A stretch of DNA of 64,000 bases. Source: Enoplosus armatus. Its lineage: Eukaryota > Chordata > Actinopteri > Centrarchiformes > Enoplosidae. Within the stretch, counting starts at the first letter, position 1, and every line of letters begins with the position of its first letter. Location: contig NC_092181.1 of NCBI RefSeq assembly GCF_043641665.1, forward strand, positions 2,857,421 to 2,921,420, written 5' to 3'. Shown piece after piece: positions 1-20,681 of this stretch. The notes beneath the pieces are model-generated. The model was not told where the DNA came from. It saw only the letters and a list, made by a program, of their open reading frames with translations, and made no database searches. The translations under genes were made by a program, and so were the position numbers.

Positions 1-166
1 CTCGAAGCCCAGCTGTGCGTGTGACTCAAATCACACACAAGAGTCTAAACTAGTTTGTCAGAGAGACAAAAGATGCCAAACTGATGCAGAATACATTTGC
101 TTTCCCTTTTTCTCTTGTTGGGTTCTTTTTGCTTGTTGGTCAACTAACGTGTGTCTCCTTATCCAG

Positions 167-7595
<7,429 letters not shown>

Positions 7596-8720
7596 GACAC
7601 ACACACACACCCACAGCCAGCCTTCTTCTCCTCCCTTCAGATGGACATACACGGCACATGATGTGCGTGTGGACATGTACACACACCTTTCATACATACA
7701 ACACAAACACCAACCAGTGCGATCCTCAATCGTTCTTCCCATGATTCGTCTCAACTTCTCACCCTCTGTCTGAACAAGAGACGGAGACACCGACGGGCTG
7801 GATGCACCTTAAGGAAACACCTGAAAACTCTCCAGACTTTCTCCCTTTGTGGTTGTTCATATATATGTGTGTGTGTGTGTGTGTGTGCGCGATTACCTTA
7901 ACAAAGTGCCCGTGTTGCACTGGCTCCTCAGTGTGCAATCTGCAGTATTGACTGGACTGTTAGCTGACACATGAAAGTTTGGAGTGTATTCAAGTATTTT
8001 TAAACCCCGATGTTCAGCTCCACCTTTTCTGCCACTGATTATGTTGTAAGTAGCTTCTGCCGTCAAACTGATCACAGTACATGGTTTATGATTTATCTCT
8101 CCAGTAATTATTCCAGAAGATTTAGGCTTTGAGTGAAACATTATGTCCTCCCTAACAACACTGGTAATGGTGACCTTGAGTTTGAATCATATTTAAATCC
8201 TCTTGGATTAGAGCGTGGATGCTTGTGTGAATGTTAACTTTATTCTCTACACGTTCAAAACACATTTACAAGTGTTTTGTATTTACATGGAGAACATTTT
8301 GAGCAGTAATTAAGTTGGGAATGCTCTGACCTGATTAAAAAAAAGACTTTTTATTGTTGCAAACCTTTTGTTTCTGAACAAAGCCATGGCTAACATTCAC
8401 TACTGTACGAGTCATTTCTCCATTAGTTTAACAAGTGAATCTGAATGTCTTGAAGGGAGCGGTTAGCGTCGAAGGAAAACTATTCAGACAATGGTTAAAC
8501 CTTATGGTTGAGGAAGGTGATTAAAGCTGGTGTGTCTCTGGTACATGAAGGCAGTTTAGTGAGGCTCTTTCCCATTCAGAACATTAGAAATGATTATTTG
8601 TGACTGGAAGCAGATCTGACTTATGCAATTTCTTGAAGTGTAGGGTCTTGTTTCTTTCATCTCTAATTCCTGTAGGTATATTTATGTTTCTTTTTTAAAT
8701 AAAGGTTGGTTTCCTACTAC
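7596..8720 (+). other. armh3: armh3 3'UTR
   Basis: Non-coding sequence after the stop up to an AATAAA at 8698-8703, the first good poly(A) signal. It contains short CA/GT runs at about 7593-7610 and 7867-7888. The cleavage point about 15-20 bases after the signal is inferred. Confidence 0.7.
8698..8703 (+). terminator. armh3: armh3 poly(A) signal AATAAA
   Basis: A perfect AATAAA hexamer preceded by a T-rich stretch, about 1.1 kb after the stop. It is inferred to end the armh3 transcript. Confidence 0.65.
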
Positions 8721-8854
8721 TCAATTAGTGCTTCCTATTTTGACTAGTCAAGAAACATTAAGAAAAAAAACGTACTCTTAAATCTATATTGTAACATCAA
8801 AACTGACCTTTCATTTTCTTTTGTATGCTTTCCAACAACCACCCTCATCTGTGC

Positions 8855-8938
<84 letters not shown>
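8855..8938. repeat. (CA)n microsatellite
   Basis: About 41 CA units, just past the armh3 poly(A) site, in the gap before kcnip2. Confidence 0.97.
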
Positions 8939-8939
<1 letters not shown>

Positions 8940-10547
8940 TCCTCTGCTGACTCTGCCGACCCAGTCTGAGTCTAATACATTGGGTGTCAGTGGGAGACTT
9001 GATTTCTTATCCCCACACGCTGCAGAAGTGAAATATGACTTCACTCTGTGAATATGGTCTTTGATAACAAATGCTTTTCTTAGGTCTTAGGTTTCTTAAA
9101 TGTTGTTAAAGTGGCAGTAATCAATATTTAGGGGTTTAACAAATTTCTAATCAGACAAAATAACTAATATTTTAAGGATAAGTTTGAGTGAGAAGAACAG
9201 GAAAAAGTGTATATTTGACATAATATTTACTGTACATTGGTACTTGATTAGGACATGTTTACTACTAAACATCAGGGATGTTGTCACAACATTGTCTTAA
9301 AGATATTGTACCAACAGGACTCCTTCACATCTATTCCTGAGGGACTTTTTTGTCCTTTATTTCACCTCCAAGTCTGTTGAAGTCAAGTCCCAGATGATTG
9401 CGTGTAAAACCTCTGAAGGAGACATACTTGATAACGTGAGGACTGCAGTTGCAGTAAGTACGAGGTAATTGCATACAGATTGTTTGCACTGATACATCTT
9501 GTTATCAAATGTGTCTATACGGTAAACAGTCTGGACACACGTACATAATGTGGTTGTGTGTTCCATATCTCATCTACTGAACAGCGTGAGCAGGACTTTT
9601 ACTGTGGGAAGGCGACACACACTCTGTTGTCATTTTGTGTTTTCAGCGTTGGCAGCAGCACCGTGCACAAATGAAGGAGGAGTTCATAGGAAAGAATCAA
9701 TATTCTGCAAGTGCACCCTAAATATTTGATTCAATAAATTCAATATTTGTCTGAGAAGTGAATAAATGAGAAGCGTCAGGTCATGGTTGCTGAAACCGGT
9801 GATATCGCTGTGAGAGAACAGAAAGTACCCTGCTCCTTCAGTCTAGCTGCTCCTCCATCCCCTCCTGTTGTGAAACTAATTAGCCAATATCTCTGATAAA
9901 CTTTGTCCTGGAGCTACTTCCTAATGATGTCTGCACCCTGAGGCTCGCACTAACAGCACCAACTGAATCTTTGGTTTGTCAGGAGCTACTCAAGGTAACA
10001 AGCAGAGGTCAGGGTGGACTTGAAAGGGGGTCTGGACAAATCAGTGACTAACGGCGGCGGATCCACATTTTTAAATTTCTGCCATATTTCTGGAAACTAA
10101 CATTCCCCGATGACGAAAGTGGGTTTTAGTAGTAAATAAATGTGCATTGTCTGCATACTGGTAGTGTAAAGGGCATATCATCTCTTTCTCTGTCTTTGCT
10201 TTTGTCGCGCACACATTCAATTAGAACTGTGGGACCGAGTGCTGAAGAAAATGACACTGATAAGCCTCCAATGGACACGCAGGCGCCGTGTCAGTGCAGA
10301 CATCCACTGCCAGAGATGTTAATGTGCTTTTGTATGTACTGGGAATAATACTGTGGCATGGATAGTGTCCTCTGAGTGTGTGTGTGTGTGTGTGTGTATG
10401 AGAGTGTATTTGTGGTTTCTGCAGATCACTTTGTGAAATGTCTTTTTAATATGGTGGATGTCAATCCCCCGACATGAATCTATTCCAAATCCTCTAATTT
10501 TGTTGGCTATATTGTATATTGGGCAGTATATCAACTCCCTGATATAA

Positions 10548-10549
<2 letters not shown>

Positions 10550-10588
<39 letters not shown>
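10550..10588. repeat. (GT)n microsatellite
   Basis: About 19 GT units in intergenic DNA; a shorter GT run sits at 10377-10398. Confidence 0.93.
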
Positions 10589-10589
<1 letters not shown>

Positions 10590-10984
10590 GGTGACAGCTT
10601 AGATGCTCAGACAGAGCCAAGCCCGTGCGTTTTACTGTGACAACCCATTAACGCTGCTGTGTGTTTATAGCGTTTCATTTAAGCATATCAGCCTTCTCAT
10701 CAAATATTCATTTGAGGGGAGATTGCCTACTTTGTCTCGCCTGAAACTCCAACCCCCCCGCCCTCCCTCCGTCATCCCCTCACCCCTTCGTTTCTTTATC
10801 TGTGTGTCCTCACCTGTATCTGTCTGCTGAAAATATGAAAAAAACTAAATCAGCTCAAACTGCCTCTTTCCAAGGGTGCACCAAAGCAGAAAGACACCTT
10901 CTGAGGACATGTGGCACTATTTTCTTTATGTCTTTTACTGAATATTATCTTCTGTTTAGCACTGAACAGCCAGTGCCAGCTCAC

Positions 10985-10988
<4 letters not shown>

Positions 10989-11036
<48 letters not shown>

Positions 11037-11060
11037 GTGTGCGTGTGTGTGCGTGTGTGT
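10989..11060. repeat. (GT)n microsatellite with GC interruptions
   Basis: GT units with three gcgt interruptions toward the right end, a pattern typical of an ageing microsatellite. Confidence 0.93.
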
Positions 11061-11619
11061 TATTTGTCACCTGTATCATTCGCGCATAACTTCAGGCATC
11101 AATCAGAGCTCATTATTGGTTATCTGTCAGCTCCACTTTCCAGCCTGCAGCAATGCTAAACTTCTCTGTAAACCCCTGTGGGGTTTTACACCATCAATAC
11201 TGCAGGATTTAACCGTCCCAAGGAACATAATATATTCAAATACCTCTCCACTGAGTTCCCTCTGTCTTCTTCTGTTTCCCTTCTGAGATTCTTTCCTTCT
11301 CTCTGTCACAGATCTGCTTCTCTTTCCTTTTTCAGACTTTCATTCTTTTTACTTCACCAGGCCTCCTCTTGTGTCCTCCCTTGCCTTTCCGTTTTCTTCA
11401 TCCTGCTCTTTCCTTGAGCAGTTGATAGATATTTTCTCTCCTCGCCATCAGTCTTCAGACATGGGACATAATAATCCCTCACCCGCTCGGCTGTCTTTAA
11501 AGAAGCTTCACCACCCTGTTTATCCCCAACAAGCATTATTTAGCTTTTCTTGGCAAAAGGAGTTTTTACAGTTTCATTTTTCTGTGGTGGTTTGAGAGTT
11601 AAACACTCGAGCCCTATGG

Positions 11620-12262
11620 ACGGCAAACTGGTCCACCACTTTGGTCCAGACTCTTAACAAATCACGTGGATTGTCATGAAATGTTGTACAAACATCCTTG
11701 TTCCCCAGAGGATGAACCCTACTGCAGACCTTTCCTCTAGTTTTATGTTTTTTGAGAAATGTCTCAACAATTATTGGATGGATTGCCATGACATTTGATA
11801 CAGATATTCATGGTCTCCAGAGGATGAAACCTGGTGACACTGCTGATCCTGTGCCACCGTGACGTTGACTTTTGTGGTTTTGAGTAAAATGTCTTGACAA
11901 CTGGATCATCAGGTACATTTGTTTCAGACATTCATGTCCTCCTCAGGATGTTTGTAATCACTTGGTGACCTCTTAACCCATCTAGCGCCATCATCAGGTG
12001 AACCTTATCATTTGGTTTATTACTAAATACTTGGAAAACTAATGACATTCCCATCAGCCTCAGCTGTACTTGTCTTGCTAATTAGCAAATGCTAACACAC
12101 TAAACTACCTTGATGGACAGAATTTTATCTGCTGAACATCAACATGTTGTTGAATCGTCATTGTGAGCGTGTTAGCATGCTGACATTAGCATTTAGCTCA
12201 AAGCACCACTGTGTTTATGTGCAGCCTCAGAGAGCTGCCAGCTTGGCTGTAGAGACTGTTAA
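11620..12262 (+). repeat. dispersed repeat, GCATTTAGCTCAAAGC family, copy 1
   Basis: Shares with 21380-21722 the blocks ttggatggattgcc, ctaattagcaa and gctgacattagcatttagct, then caaagcaccactgtg. Internally the unit tcaacaa-ttggatgga-ttgccatga recurs, suggesting a tandem internal structure. I recall this as a high-copy percomorph non-autonomous repeat; its class is unknown to me. Confidence 0.75.
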
Positions 12263-13424
12263 TCTGCCTCAACTTTATGGAAGAGTGCTTCCAAGTTATT
12301 CGATTTTGTGGTTCTTGTGGGTTTTCATTTGACTAGAAACACATTTTCTTTGCAAAGTGAGCGTTGAACTTGATCATTTTACAACAGGAAAAGCTCTTGG
12401 AAGGAATTGCAGCATCAAAAGAGAAGATCTAAAGATGTTCGGTCCAAAAGTAGCTATTTGGGGCCGAGCTGGCATCCTGACTGTGAGAATCTCAACATGA
12501 ATACATCCAACCAAGCAGTCCCTTAACAGTTTAGTGCTCATCTTTTCTTCAGGATCCTGAGGCATTATAAGCTAAAAAAAAGATGGTGAAACTTTTATGG
12601 ACTATCCTCCTGATAGTGCTGTAACACTGTGACTGTTGGCAACCTAATTCATGTCTGTCCAAAAGAATGTGACATGTTTTACAAAAAGTAGAATTACAGC
12701 TTTGAAAATGTACTCAAATAAAAAATAAAAAATAGCTACTCAATTACACCCTTACCGATGATTCCCATAAAAGCTTAAGGTATTACATGTTAGAGGGTTT
12801 CAAATAGAAGTTTCTGGTGGGAAACAAAGACGTGGAAATCTTGAAGTTTATCCCACAAATCAGCCCGCGGCCTCCTCTGTCTCCATCCAGCTTATGGTGT
12901 GTGTTTATGGATTTAATATTCAAATTGATCACGACCTCGGTGCTGGCGTTTTCTGAAATATGAGTGAGTCATCAGTTAACGCTGCTCAACCAGCTCAAGG
13001 ACGTGGAGCTGACAGGGTGGGCTATTGATCCGCAGGTATTACTTCTCCCCACCGAGCCAAAGCTACTCAAGTCTCGAGCCAAGGTGAGACCATCCATCAG
13101 TGGAGCAGAGATCAGCAGATATACACTCCCACGTATCCGTCTGTCTGCCTGTCTGTCTGTAGCACTCCCTGTCTTGCTTCATCACTCCTCTTCCTCTCTC
13201 CTGTCAGCAGCGGTGGAGGAAGTATTCAGATCCTGTATGTAAGTATAATCAAGTACTCAGTGCAGAGAGATGTCCCCTGTTACACTATTATATGTTATAT
13301 CATCAGACTATTGTTACTCATGCATTCATGTAAAAGCAGGACTTTACTCTTGTAGTTGAGGTGGAGCAAGTAATGATTATAATGATTATTAAATCTGAAA
13401 ATAGCCCAAAGCGACGCCTGCACG

Positions 13425-13545
13425 TTGCTTGTTTTGCCCAGCCAACAGTCCAAACCTCAGCATGATTCAAAAGAAGTGAAAATGATTCAAATGATTCAAA
13501 GGAAAAGCAGCAAATCTTCAAGTGTGAAGCTGAAACCATGAAATG
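13425..13545 (+). repeat. fragment of the AATCGATTAAT repeat family
   Basis: Contains ttgcttgttttgcccagcc, aacagtccaaa and agcagcaaatcttc, the internal part shared with copies at 45374 and 47395. Confidence 0.6.
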
Positions 13546-13744
13546 TTTTTTTTTCGTCTCAGCTGTATAAAGTGTTTGGGCAGTTTCATTTATAATGAAA
13601 CACATTTTATAAGCTCTTCATGTGTTTTGTCTGCAAGAATCTTAATTTGTAAAGTAAATGAATGTATTAAAGGTACTATATCCCCCTCTGAAACGTAGTG
13701 CAGTAGAAGTAGAAAGTGGCATGTAAAGTACGTTGAGTACATGT

Positions 13745-14096
13745 ACTCCACGGATGGTTTGAGTCTCCTCTCTCTCTCTCTGCGCCACCCTCAGCTCGGA
13801 CAGACTCTCAGGCTCCAGCTGACAGCAGCGGGACTCTTGAAGCAAAGTAAAGTCGTCAGACCAGACGCCCCTCAAACTGTGGATGCTGAGCGGGAGGAGA
13901 GGCGAGCTCCGCACGGACATTTACGCGTTTGCTCTTCCTCTGTTTGCGACCAGTTTGCGGCTCCACGCACGCCGACGTTTTTGCGGAGCAGTGACATGCA
14001 AACGGGGATGAAGTCGTAGACGAGCTGCGGCTCCGGACGCACGCACACAGATCCGGCAGGCTCCGCGCGGTGGTCTGGTAAGAACTGAAAACAAAC
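13745..14096 (+). promoter_or_regulatory. kcnip2: kcnip2 upstream promoter and 5'UTR of exon 1a
   Basis: Immediately upstream of the exon 1a start codon. The sequence is locally GC- and CpG-rich (for example cacgcacgccgacg, ctccggacgcacgc) against AT-rich surroundings, as expected for a CpG-island promoter. No TATA box was found. The start of transcription is not known. Confidence 0.55.
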
Positions 14097-14169
14097 ATGA
14101 AGTCCAGGAGTCAGGACCAGAGTCTGTCTGACTCCAGAGAGCTGGACAGATCTTACGACCCACTGACAG
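14097..14169 (+). CDS. kcnip2: kcnip2 alternative first exon 1a
   Basis: Encodes [20 protein letters not shown] then DPLTG, ending in phase 1 before gtacac. It matches human KChIP2 [20 protein letters not shown]. Its CpG-rich upstream region suggests its own promoter. Confidence 0.92.
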
Positions 14170-14445
14170 GTACACAGTTTTCTCGTATTTTCTTTTTCTT
14201 TCCTTTTTTTTTAATATGGGAACGTCAACGTTTGCTGGATTTGCTCCTGTTTGCTGACCTGGCTTGGATCACTGCGCGCTCACGAACGCTTGCTTTGGTT
14301 TTAGAGTAAACTGCCATGTACAGTAGAGGACTTGATGAGTAAATAATGTTTGACGACAGGACTTAAACCCACTAAATGTAATACACCACAGTCCTGTTTC
14401 ATCATCTGTCACTGGAGCTGCTGCAAACCAGTCAAGGGACAAAGT

Positions 14446-14483
<38 letters not shown>

Positions 14484-15260
14484 ACAGTCCACGCTGCAGC
14501 TGCTCCAAACAATCCAGCAGCCTCATTCACATCACTTATGAATGAATTGGAGGCTGATGTTACAGCAACACAGGCAGCTTTGAGAAACATGCTTGAGGAT
14601 GGATGGATCCTCGTGAGCACATGTGCTTTTCAGCAAGAGTGGTGTGTTTAATGTAAAGCCAGTGTCTCCATGTGGCTGTAAGGACCCAACGTTTGAATCA
14701 CATCTACAGTTAAATGACTGCAGTAGTCTTAACATAACTGTTTAAGACATTTATCAAGAAAAACAAAGTCACACCTATAAACTGAACATCTCATGGGTTT
14801 TGATCTGTTGGCTCAGACAAAAAAAAAGACGTTTGTTATTCGTGATGGACGTTTTTCTGACATTTAATGGACTAAGTGAATTGACTGATAGTGAAAATAA
14901 TCACTAGTTGCAGCCCTAAATAACATATCAACAGTATAAATGTTGCTCATAAAACTGCACTGTGGTGATCATCGATATCACAGTAAATCTGCTTTACAAA
15001 AGCAAAATGTGGGAACAACTTCTCTTTAGGACAAAATTTCGCAAAGATGCACGTCAATAGAGCAGCATAGTTCAGACAAACACGCCGATGAGGCCTGAAG
15101 CAGAGAGGAGAGAGAGCAGAACAGGAGGAAGTCGTCGAAGGTGATCCCTGTCAGTGTGTGTTCATGGTCTCAGTACATCACAGAGGCTCCTCTTTGTCAG
15201 ACTTTTATTTTCCTCATGAGTGCTTTGCAAAGACAAGCCTCTTTAGAGACCAGCAAGCAT

Positions 15261-15297
<37 letters not shown>

Positions 15298-18200
15298 TGC
15301 TTTGTAAGGCTGGTCTGACGTTCTTCTGACAGCATCCCGAAATAGTCTTTTCCTTTAAACATAACTAAATAACTGTATAAAAATAACTGCTTTCATGTAA
15401 CTCAAAGAGTTTAGTTTTAGTTTAGTTTGCAGGATATTTCTAAACCACTGTATTTATAACGGACAGCTGGTACAAAGAGGAAGGTTTATTTCATGGCTGA
15501 TAGTTGTTGCTGGCACAATAGCCAGTGTGATATCCAGTCAGCAGCAGGTTAACCAAATAGTGAACAGGTGCATGAGCACGGAGGCTTTATGGGGCGTTCA
15601 GGAGACACAAACAAACCGTTTTATTAAAGAGTGAAGCACAGGGGCGTCGTGGTGCTCAACAGCCTGAGGCGCAAAACTGTGTAAGTGCAGCCTTTACTCT
15701 GCTGTATCTGTCAAATAAACACCCAGCAGTCATGTTAAACGCATTGATGAAGCAACAACTTATGGAAAAAGTCAGTTGAAAAGATTTATCAGCTAAAAAC
15801 ATTCAGACTGAGCAGAAAAGTGTCTTTATGTGCAGCTGCTGAAAACCTCATGCTGTTTACTCCTGACTGTATTCATACATTATAGATACTGGATCTTTTT
15901 CAAGTCATCACTTTCTACACTACACTTTGAAGGGCTCCAGCTCTACATTCTGAGAAATACGCTGACTTTCTTGCTTGCTGAGAGTTAGATGTCATATCTG
16001 TGCGGTAAATATGAAGCTACCGTGAATGGCCAGTTATCATAGCTTAGCATAAAGACTGGAAACAGGAGGAAACAGCTAACCTGTCTCTGTCCAATGGTAA
16101 CAAAATCCACCTACCACCACCTCTAATCTGATTAACACGTTACATCTTGTTTGTTTAATCTGTAGGAAGAAAAGTGTAAAAACCGAATGTTAGGTGTTGC
16201 AGGGAGTTATGTGCCGCACTATTTCTTGGCCACTATCAGTTGCCGGGCAACCAGCAGAGACTCCAGGGAGTTACAACTCCTGCCGTAACCCCCTGTAACA
16301 ATGCAACGTGTTGTGTTTACACCAAAGCTTAACAAACGAGATGTGAGCTTTAGAGGTGCTGTCCACTGGACAGAACCAGGCTAGCTGTTTCCACCTGTCT
16401 CTAGTCTTTGTGCTAAGCTAAGCTAACCAGGTTGCTGGTTGTTGTTGCATATTTACTGGCGTTAACACTTCGATTTTTATTCATGACATTTTTGTAGAAC
16501 ACTCAAGAGGTTTTTCCCTAATGCATCAAAAACCGTCAACACTGATAACATAAATATTACATTTATATAACGCAGTTACATTGCTGATTTCAACATAAAA
16601 GCCCCTCTGAGCCATGTTGTAGGTGCCAGTTGGCTGTAGTCTGGACGGATGAAGAGCGTTGTATTCAGATAAATGTTGTGTAACAAATAATCAACGCTGA
16701 TCCAACTGCTGAGGTGGCGTCTGCCTCTGTGTGAGGGCACAGGAGGTAAAATGAATTGATATAAACCTCTGTGATGTCACTGGAAGAGAAAGAGTGTGTG
16801 AATTTAAATATGTTTGTGTGTGTGTGAGATGGACGTCTATAATCTGAACCATGTCCCTCTGAGGATTATGGTAAGCACAGAGGCTGTTGCCCGGGCAACA
16901 TTATCTTACAAACATTCATTTAGCGCTGCATGACCTTCCTTAAGCTGCCATGACCTCCCAAGTAAACCCAAAATGCTTCCAGTGAGCAAGGAAGGGTGTT
17001 TGGGTTTAGGGTTATAATAACATGAACGCCACCAGTTTAGGTGTCTTTCTAAGCATTTTTACCAATTATTTTACTGATTTATTTACTATTACTTTACAAA
17101 CTCATAATAATCTCTCACATTGGATCGACATGTTTCTAGAGCACATACATAAACAAAGGTTTGCTTCTTTACTTACATACACATGCCTGCTTTTTCATTT
17201 TAGCTCGTAATCAGGAAGGAAAGCTAACTTCTGAGAAGAAAGATTTGTTCTTTATAGGACAATGAGGTCAAAGCCTCTGTATTCTCTGTGGATTTGGGAG
17301 GTTTTGAGAGAAAAGTGCTTGAAAATGATGAACTAATGACACAGTCTTACTAGTAGGTCAGTTTTCTAAGAAAACTAAGAAAAAAAACCCCACTCATTAT
17401 GCATAAAACTCCCACTTTGGGAGGCTTTCATCTCCACTGTGATTACATTTATCTCCCAAGTCAATATTTTCAAACAGCTCTTTTTTTCTTGTTGCCAGAA
17501 GCTTGATCCAGCCGACCGACAGCCCATTGATTAGGTCCACTGCAGAAGTTTGATGTTTGGAAATGGCAGTAAATATTCTGACTGATTTTGTCTGCCCTCA
17601 AAAAGAACTGAAATGCTACGATTTATGCTATCCTCGATCTGCTAAAGGGGTTTGGGACTTTACAAAGTCCTTCATAAACAAGTTATAAAGTCTTTACAAG
17701 TACAACTTGTTGTAAAGAGGTCCTCTTCAATGCCTCGCAGCCCTCCTTTTTATGGGTTTCTTTATTTCTCTCGGTGTCTCCCACTTTTCTCCATCGACGG
17801 TTTAAGTATTTTCAGCTTGAGGTGTTTGCTGGTGTGGATAAATGAGTCTTTAAATGTGTTAATAACAGCAGGGAAGAGTGTATTGATCTGCCTCAGAGGG
17901 CTGCTTTTGTTGAAATTGATCCACACAATCAAAGACACCCAGAGGGTCTCCAGAAGTGAGGAAAAGCTGCCGGATGATCTCAGCACCTTCTGAAGTAAGG
18001 TGAGTCAGTCAGTTATTCACCAGTCAAACCCTGGAGATGTTCGACGTTGCATTTGCTCATATTGTAACATCATGATACAGCCACATTATGATCTTACATA
18101 ACTCACACAAGCAGCTGGAATGATGCTTCAGCCGAGGTAGACGTTTATAAACTCTAAGAACAACCTCCTGCTTACTGTGCAAACGAGTCACATCAAACGG

Positions 18201-18379
18201 CTGCCCTGAGAGAGCATTTCAGTGACTTAGAACATATCTGTGATCAATGCCCCGCACTCTGTCACGTCTAAAAATACCAGCTAGAAGGAAAGAAAACAGC
18301 AGGGAAGTTGTTGTCTCTCCGCAAAACGGTTCTCCAGTTTCTGCATCGAAAAGCTGTGATGTTTGTGTCGTCCTCGTTG

Positions 18380-18459
<80 letters not shown>

Positions 18460-20633
18460 GCCCTGTAAAGCTTTGTTTGTTTTTCCATAGTTGTGCAGCT
18501 GCTGTATTTGATTGTTTGATTGACATATCCTACATAAAGGCCGGGTAGCAACTGGTTTGTTCTCACAGAAAGAAATGATATTAATAATTCATGCTTACTT
18601 ACAGAGGCTGTATGCACACATATAATATACCATGAAGGAAGTTAGGCCTGTTTTTAGTAAATCCTTCTGATATGCCCTAGAGCAAAACATTTAGTCCCTG
18701 TGTTCAGGTGTTCAAGTCGTTTGTGGTTTCTCAGGTGTGAATGCACGAGTTTCACTATATGTTTCCGCCTGGAATACAATCCTTATTTACTTTACATTGC
18801 TGATGACCGCCTTCCAAACACATCAGAGTTTCTTAGAGTGTGACAATAAGTATGATTTGAATTGTGCTTGAGTTGCATCACATTGAACATTGTGCCACCT
18901 TGATTTATTTACTTATTGTTGAAGTTATCAAATTGTGATATTGAAGCTGTAGGCTGCGACAGTTTTGAACACTGCTGTTGGTGTGTTTACATATTTCTGA
19001 CAAGAATTTAGAGACGGCTTCATGTACCTGCCTCACCTTTTACACATGAGACGTTTCAGTGTCTTCTTCTCGTGGCCGTGACTGGGAGTGGAGGTGTATC
19101 ATCAGTGCTTTTTAGAACATCCAACAGGTTGCTTCACCTGCCTGTTTCGGCCTGCTGCAGCGCTTCATCTTTTCTCTGACTCTGAGGCCTTTAACAGGCG
19201 AGCGTAATCTGACTGTAGAGCAACGCTGCCCTCTAGTGGCAGGAAGGACACACGACTGTCTGGAGACGCACCTTTCATTGGACAAAACACTCTTTCAGCT
19301 AATATCAGCGTCATTTACAGGATGCATTTGGGGTTCATTTCAAATCCGATTTATTTTTCAACCCTTTGAACGGCTGCTTTTGGTATGAGGGTGTAAAACT
19401 GTTTGAAACAACAATTAGCGACACTGATCAACTCTGTCCTGACGGTGAAGGCTCATGAGTGACTGGAGGAGAGCCACTGATTAAATGTGAAATCAGAATC
19501 AAAAGAAGTAAATCAACAGTCGCTTGCGTGAGCTTATGTCAGCATAGTTCAGTCTGCAGCTTCTCTTTGTTCTTGAGTTGTTTTGGGTCAATATAAAGTC
19601 TCTGTGGCTTTGGACAAGAGAGACACTACAAAACAAGATGCTTTTAGCAACTGAAAGCAAGTGAGACCCTGAAACAGAACACAAAGAGAATTCAGGAGCA
19701 GGTGGAATAGACCCGGGAAGTGATGGATGAAGGGGAAGTTTGTGTTTTTTTACTGTAGCAGGTGGAGGAGGAGGAGGAGGAGGAGGAGGAGGGAGGGAGG
19801 AGTTGGGCTGGCATGGGAAAGGGGAGACATGCAAATGTTTTGTTCAATAATCAGCTTGATGAAGACGGTTGCAATCTATTAGATCTGGACTGTTGATTGA
19901 TTCAGATGCAGCTTTGGAGCGAGTTATCAGTTAGGCAACAGTTAGAGAGAAAGACTCTGGTTTGGAAGAGAGGACGGACAGGCTAACAACAATAAGAGAC
20001 ACAGAAGCAGAAGACAAAGGAGGATTGGCGCTCAAATTCATCAGAGAATGAGTGAACGTCCTCTTTGAAAGGACAAAAACATCTGACTTCTACAGAGGGA
20101 GGAAGGTTCATCACATGCACCGTAAAGATGAGTGAAAACTGATCTCAGAGCCCTGCAGAGGAGCCAGAGCTGACACATAAACAAACTCAGCATGGACCAG
20201 GGGAAGAGGAGACACCACAGTCTGCTGAAGATGGGCAGACACTTTTGCCGCTGGCTGACTGGCGCACTGTCAACAGGTATACTGTCGAGACAAAGGGAAG
20301 AGCTGACAGAGTGATGCTCAGTGTGTCATGATTCTATTAGATATTCTGTGTTTGACTGATAACATGTCTCTTGACCCGAGAGCATTCAGTCATTTATAAT
20401 GTATGATATTTAGTGGGTGAAAGTTAGTCACACATGTTGAAATATTCTGTTAGATGAACAATTGAGTGTTAAACTGAGGAGTCCTGACGAGTTCCTGTTA
20501 CATGTTAGTTGAAGTGGCAGTTAGCTGTGGCTGCTTGTGTGTTGGACTCAGACAGAGACAGCTGAGTGTAGGTGCGGTGCAGAGGTATCCTGAGTGTCCA
20601 GTCTCTATATTGTTACGGCAAGGAGTCAACACA

Positions 20634-20681
<48 letters not shown>

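Larger units (their letters stand above)
8721..13744. other. armh3-kcnip2 intergenic region
   Basis: No exon with protein similarity was found. It contains CA/GT arrays (8855-8938, 10377-10398, 10550-10588, 10989-11060), a pyrimidine-rich stretch at 11240-11420, a dispersed repeat at about 11620-12262 and a repeat fragment at 13425-13545. Open frames here, including a 92-codon one at 12964, have no recognisable homology. Confidence 0.55.

Noticed and set aside
12964..13242. 92-codon frame upstream of kcnip2 as another first exon
   Set aside because: No similarity to any KChIP N-terminus and no matching phase and donor that I could support.
19499..19834. Proline-rich minus-strand frame
   Set aside because: It comes from the GGA repeat and is low complexity.
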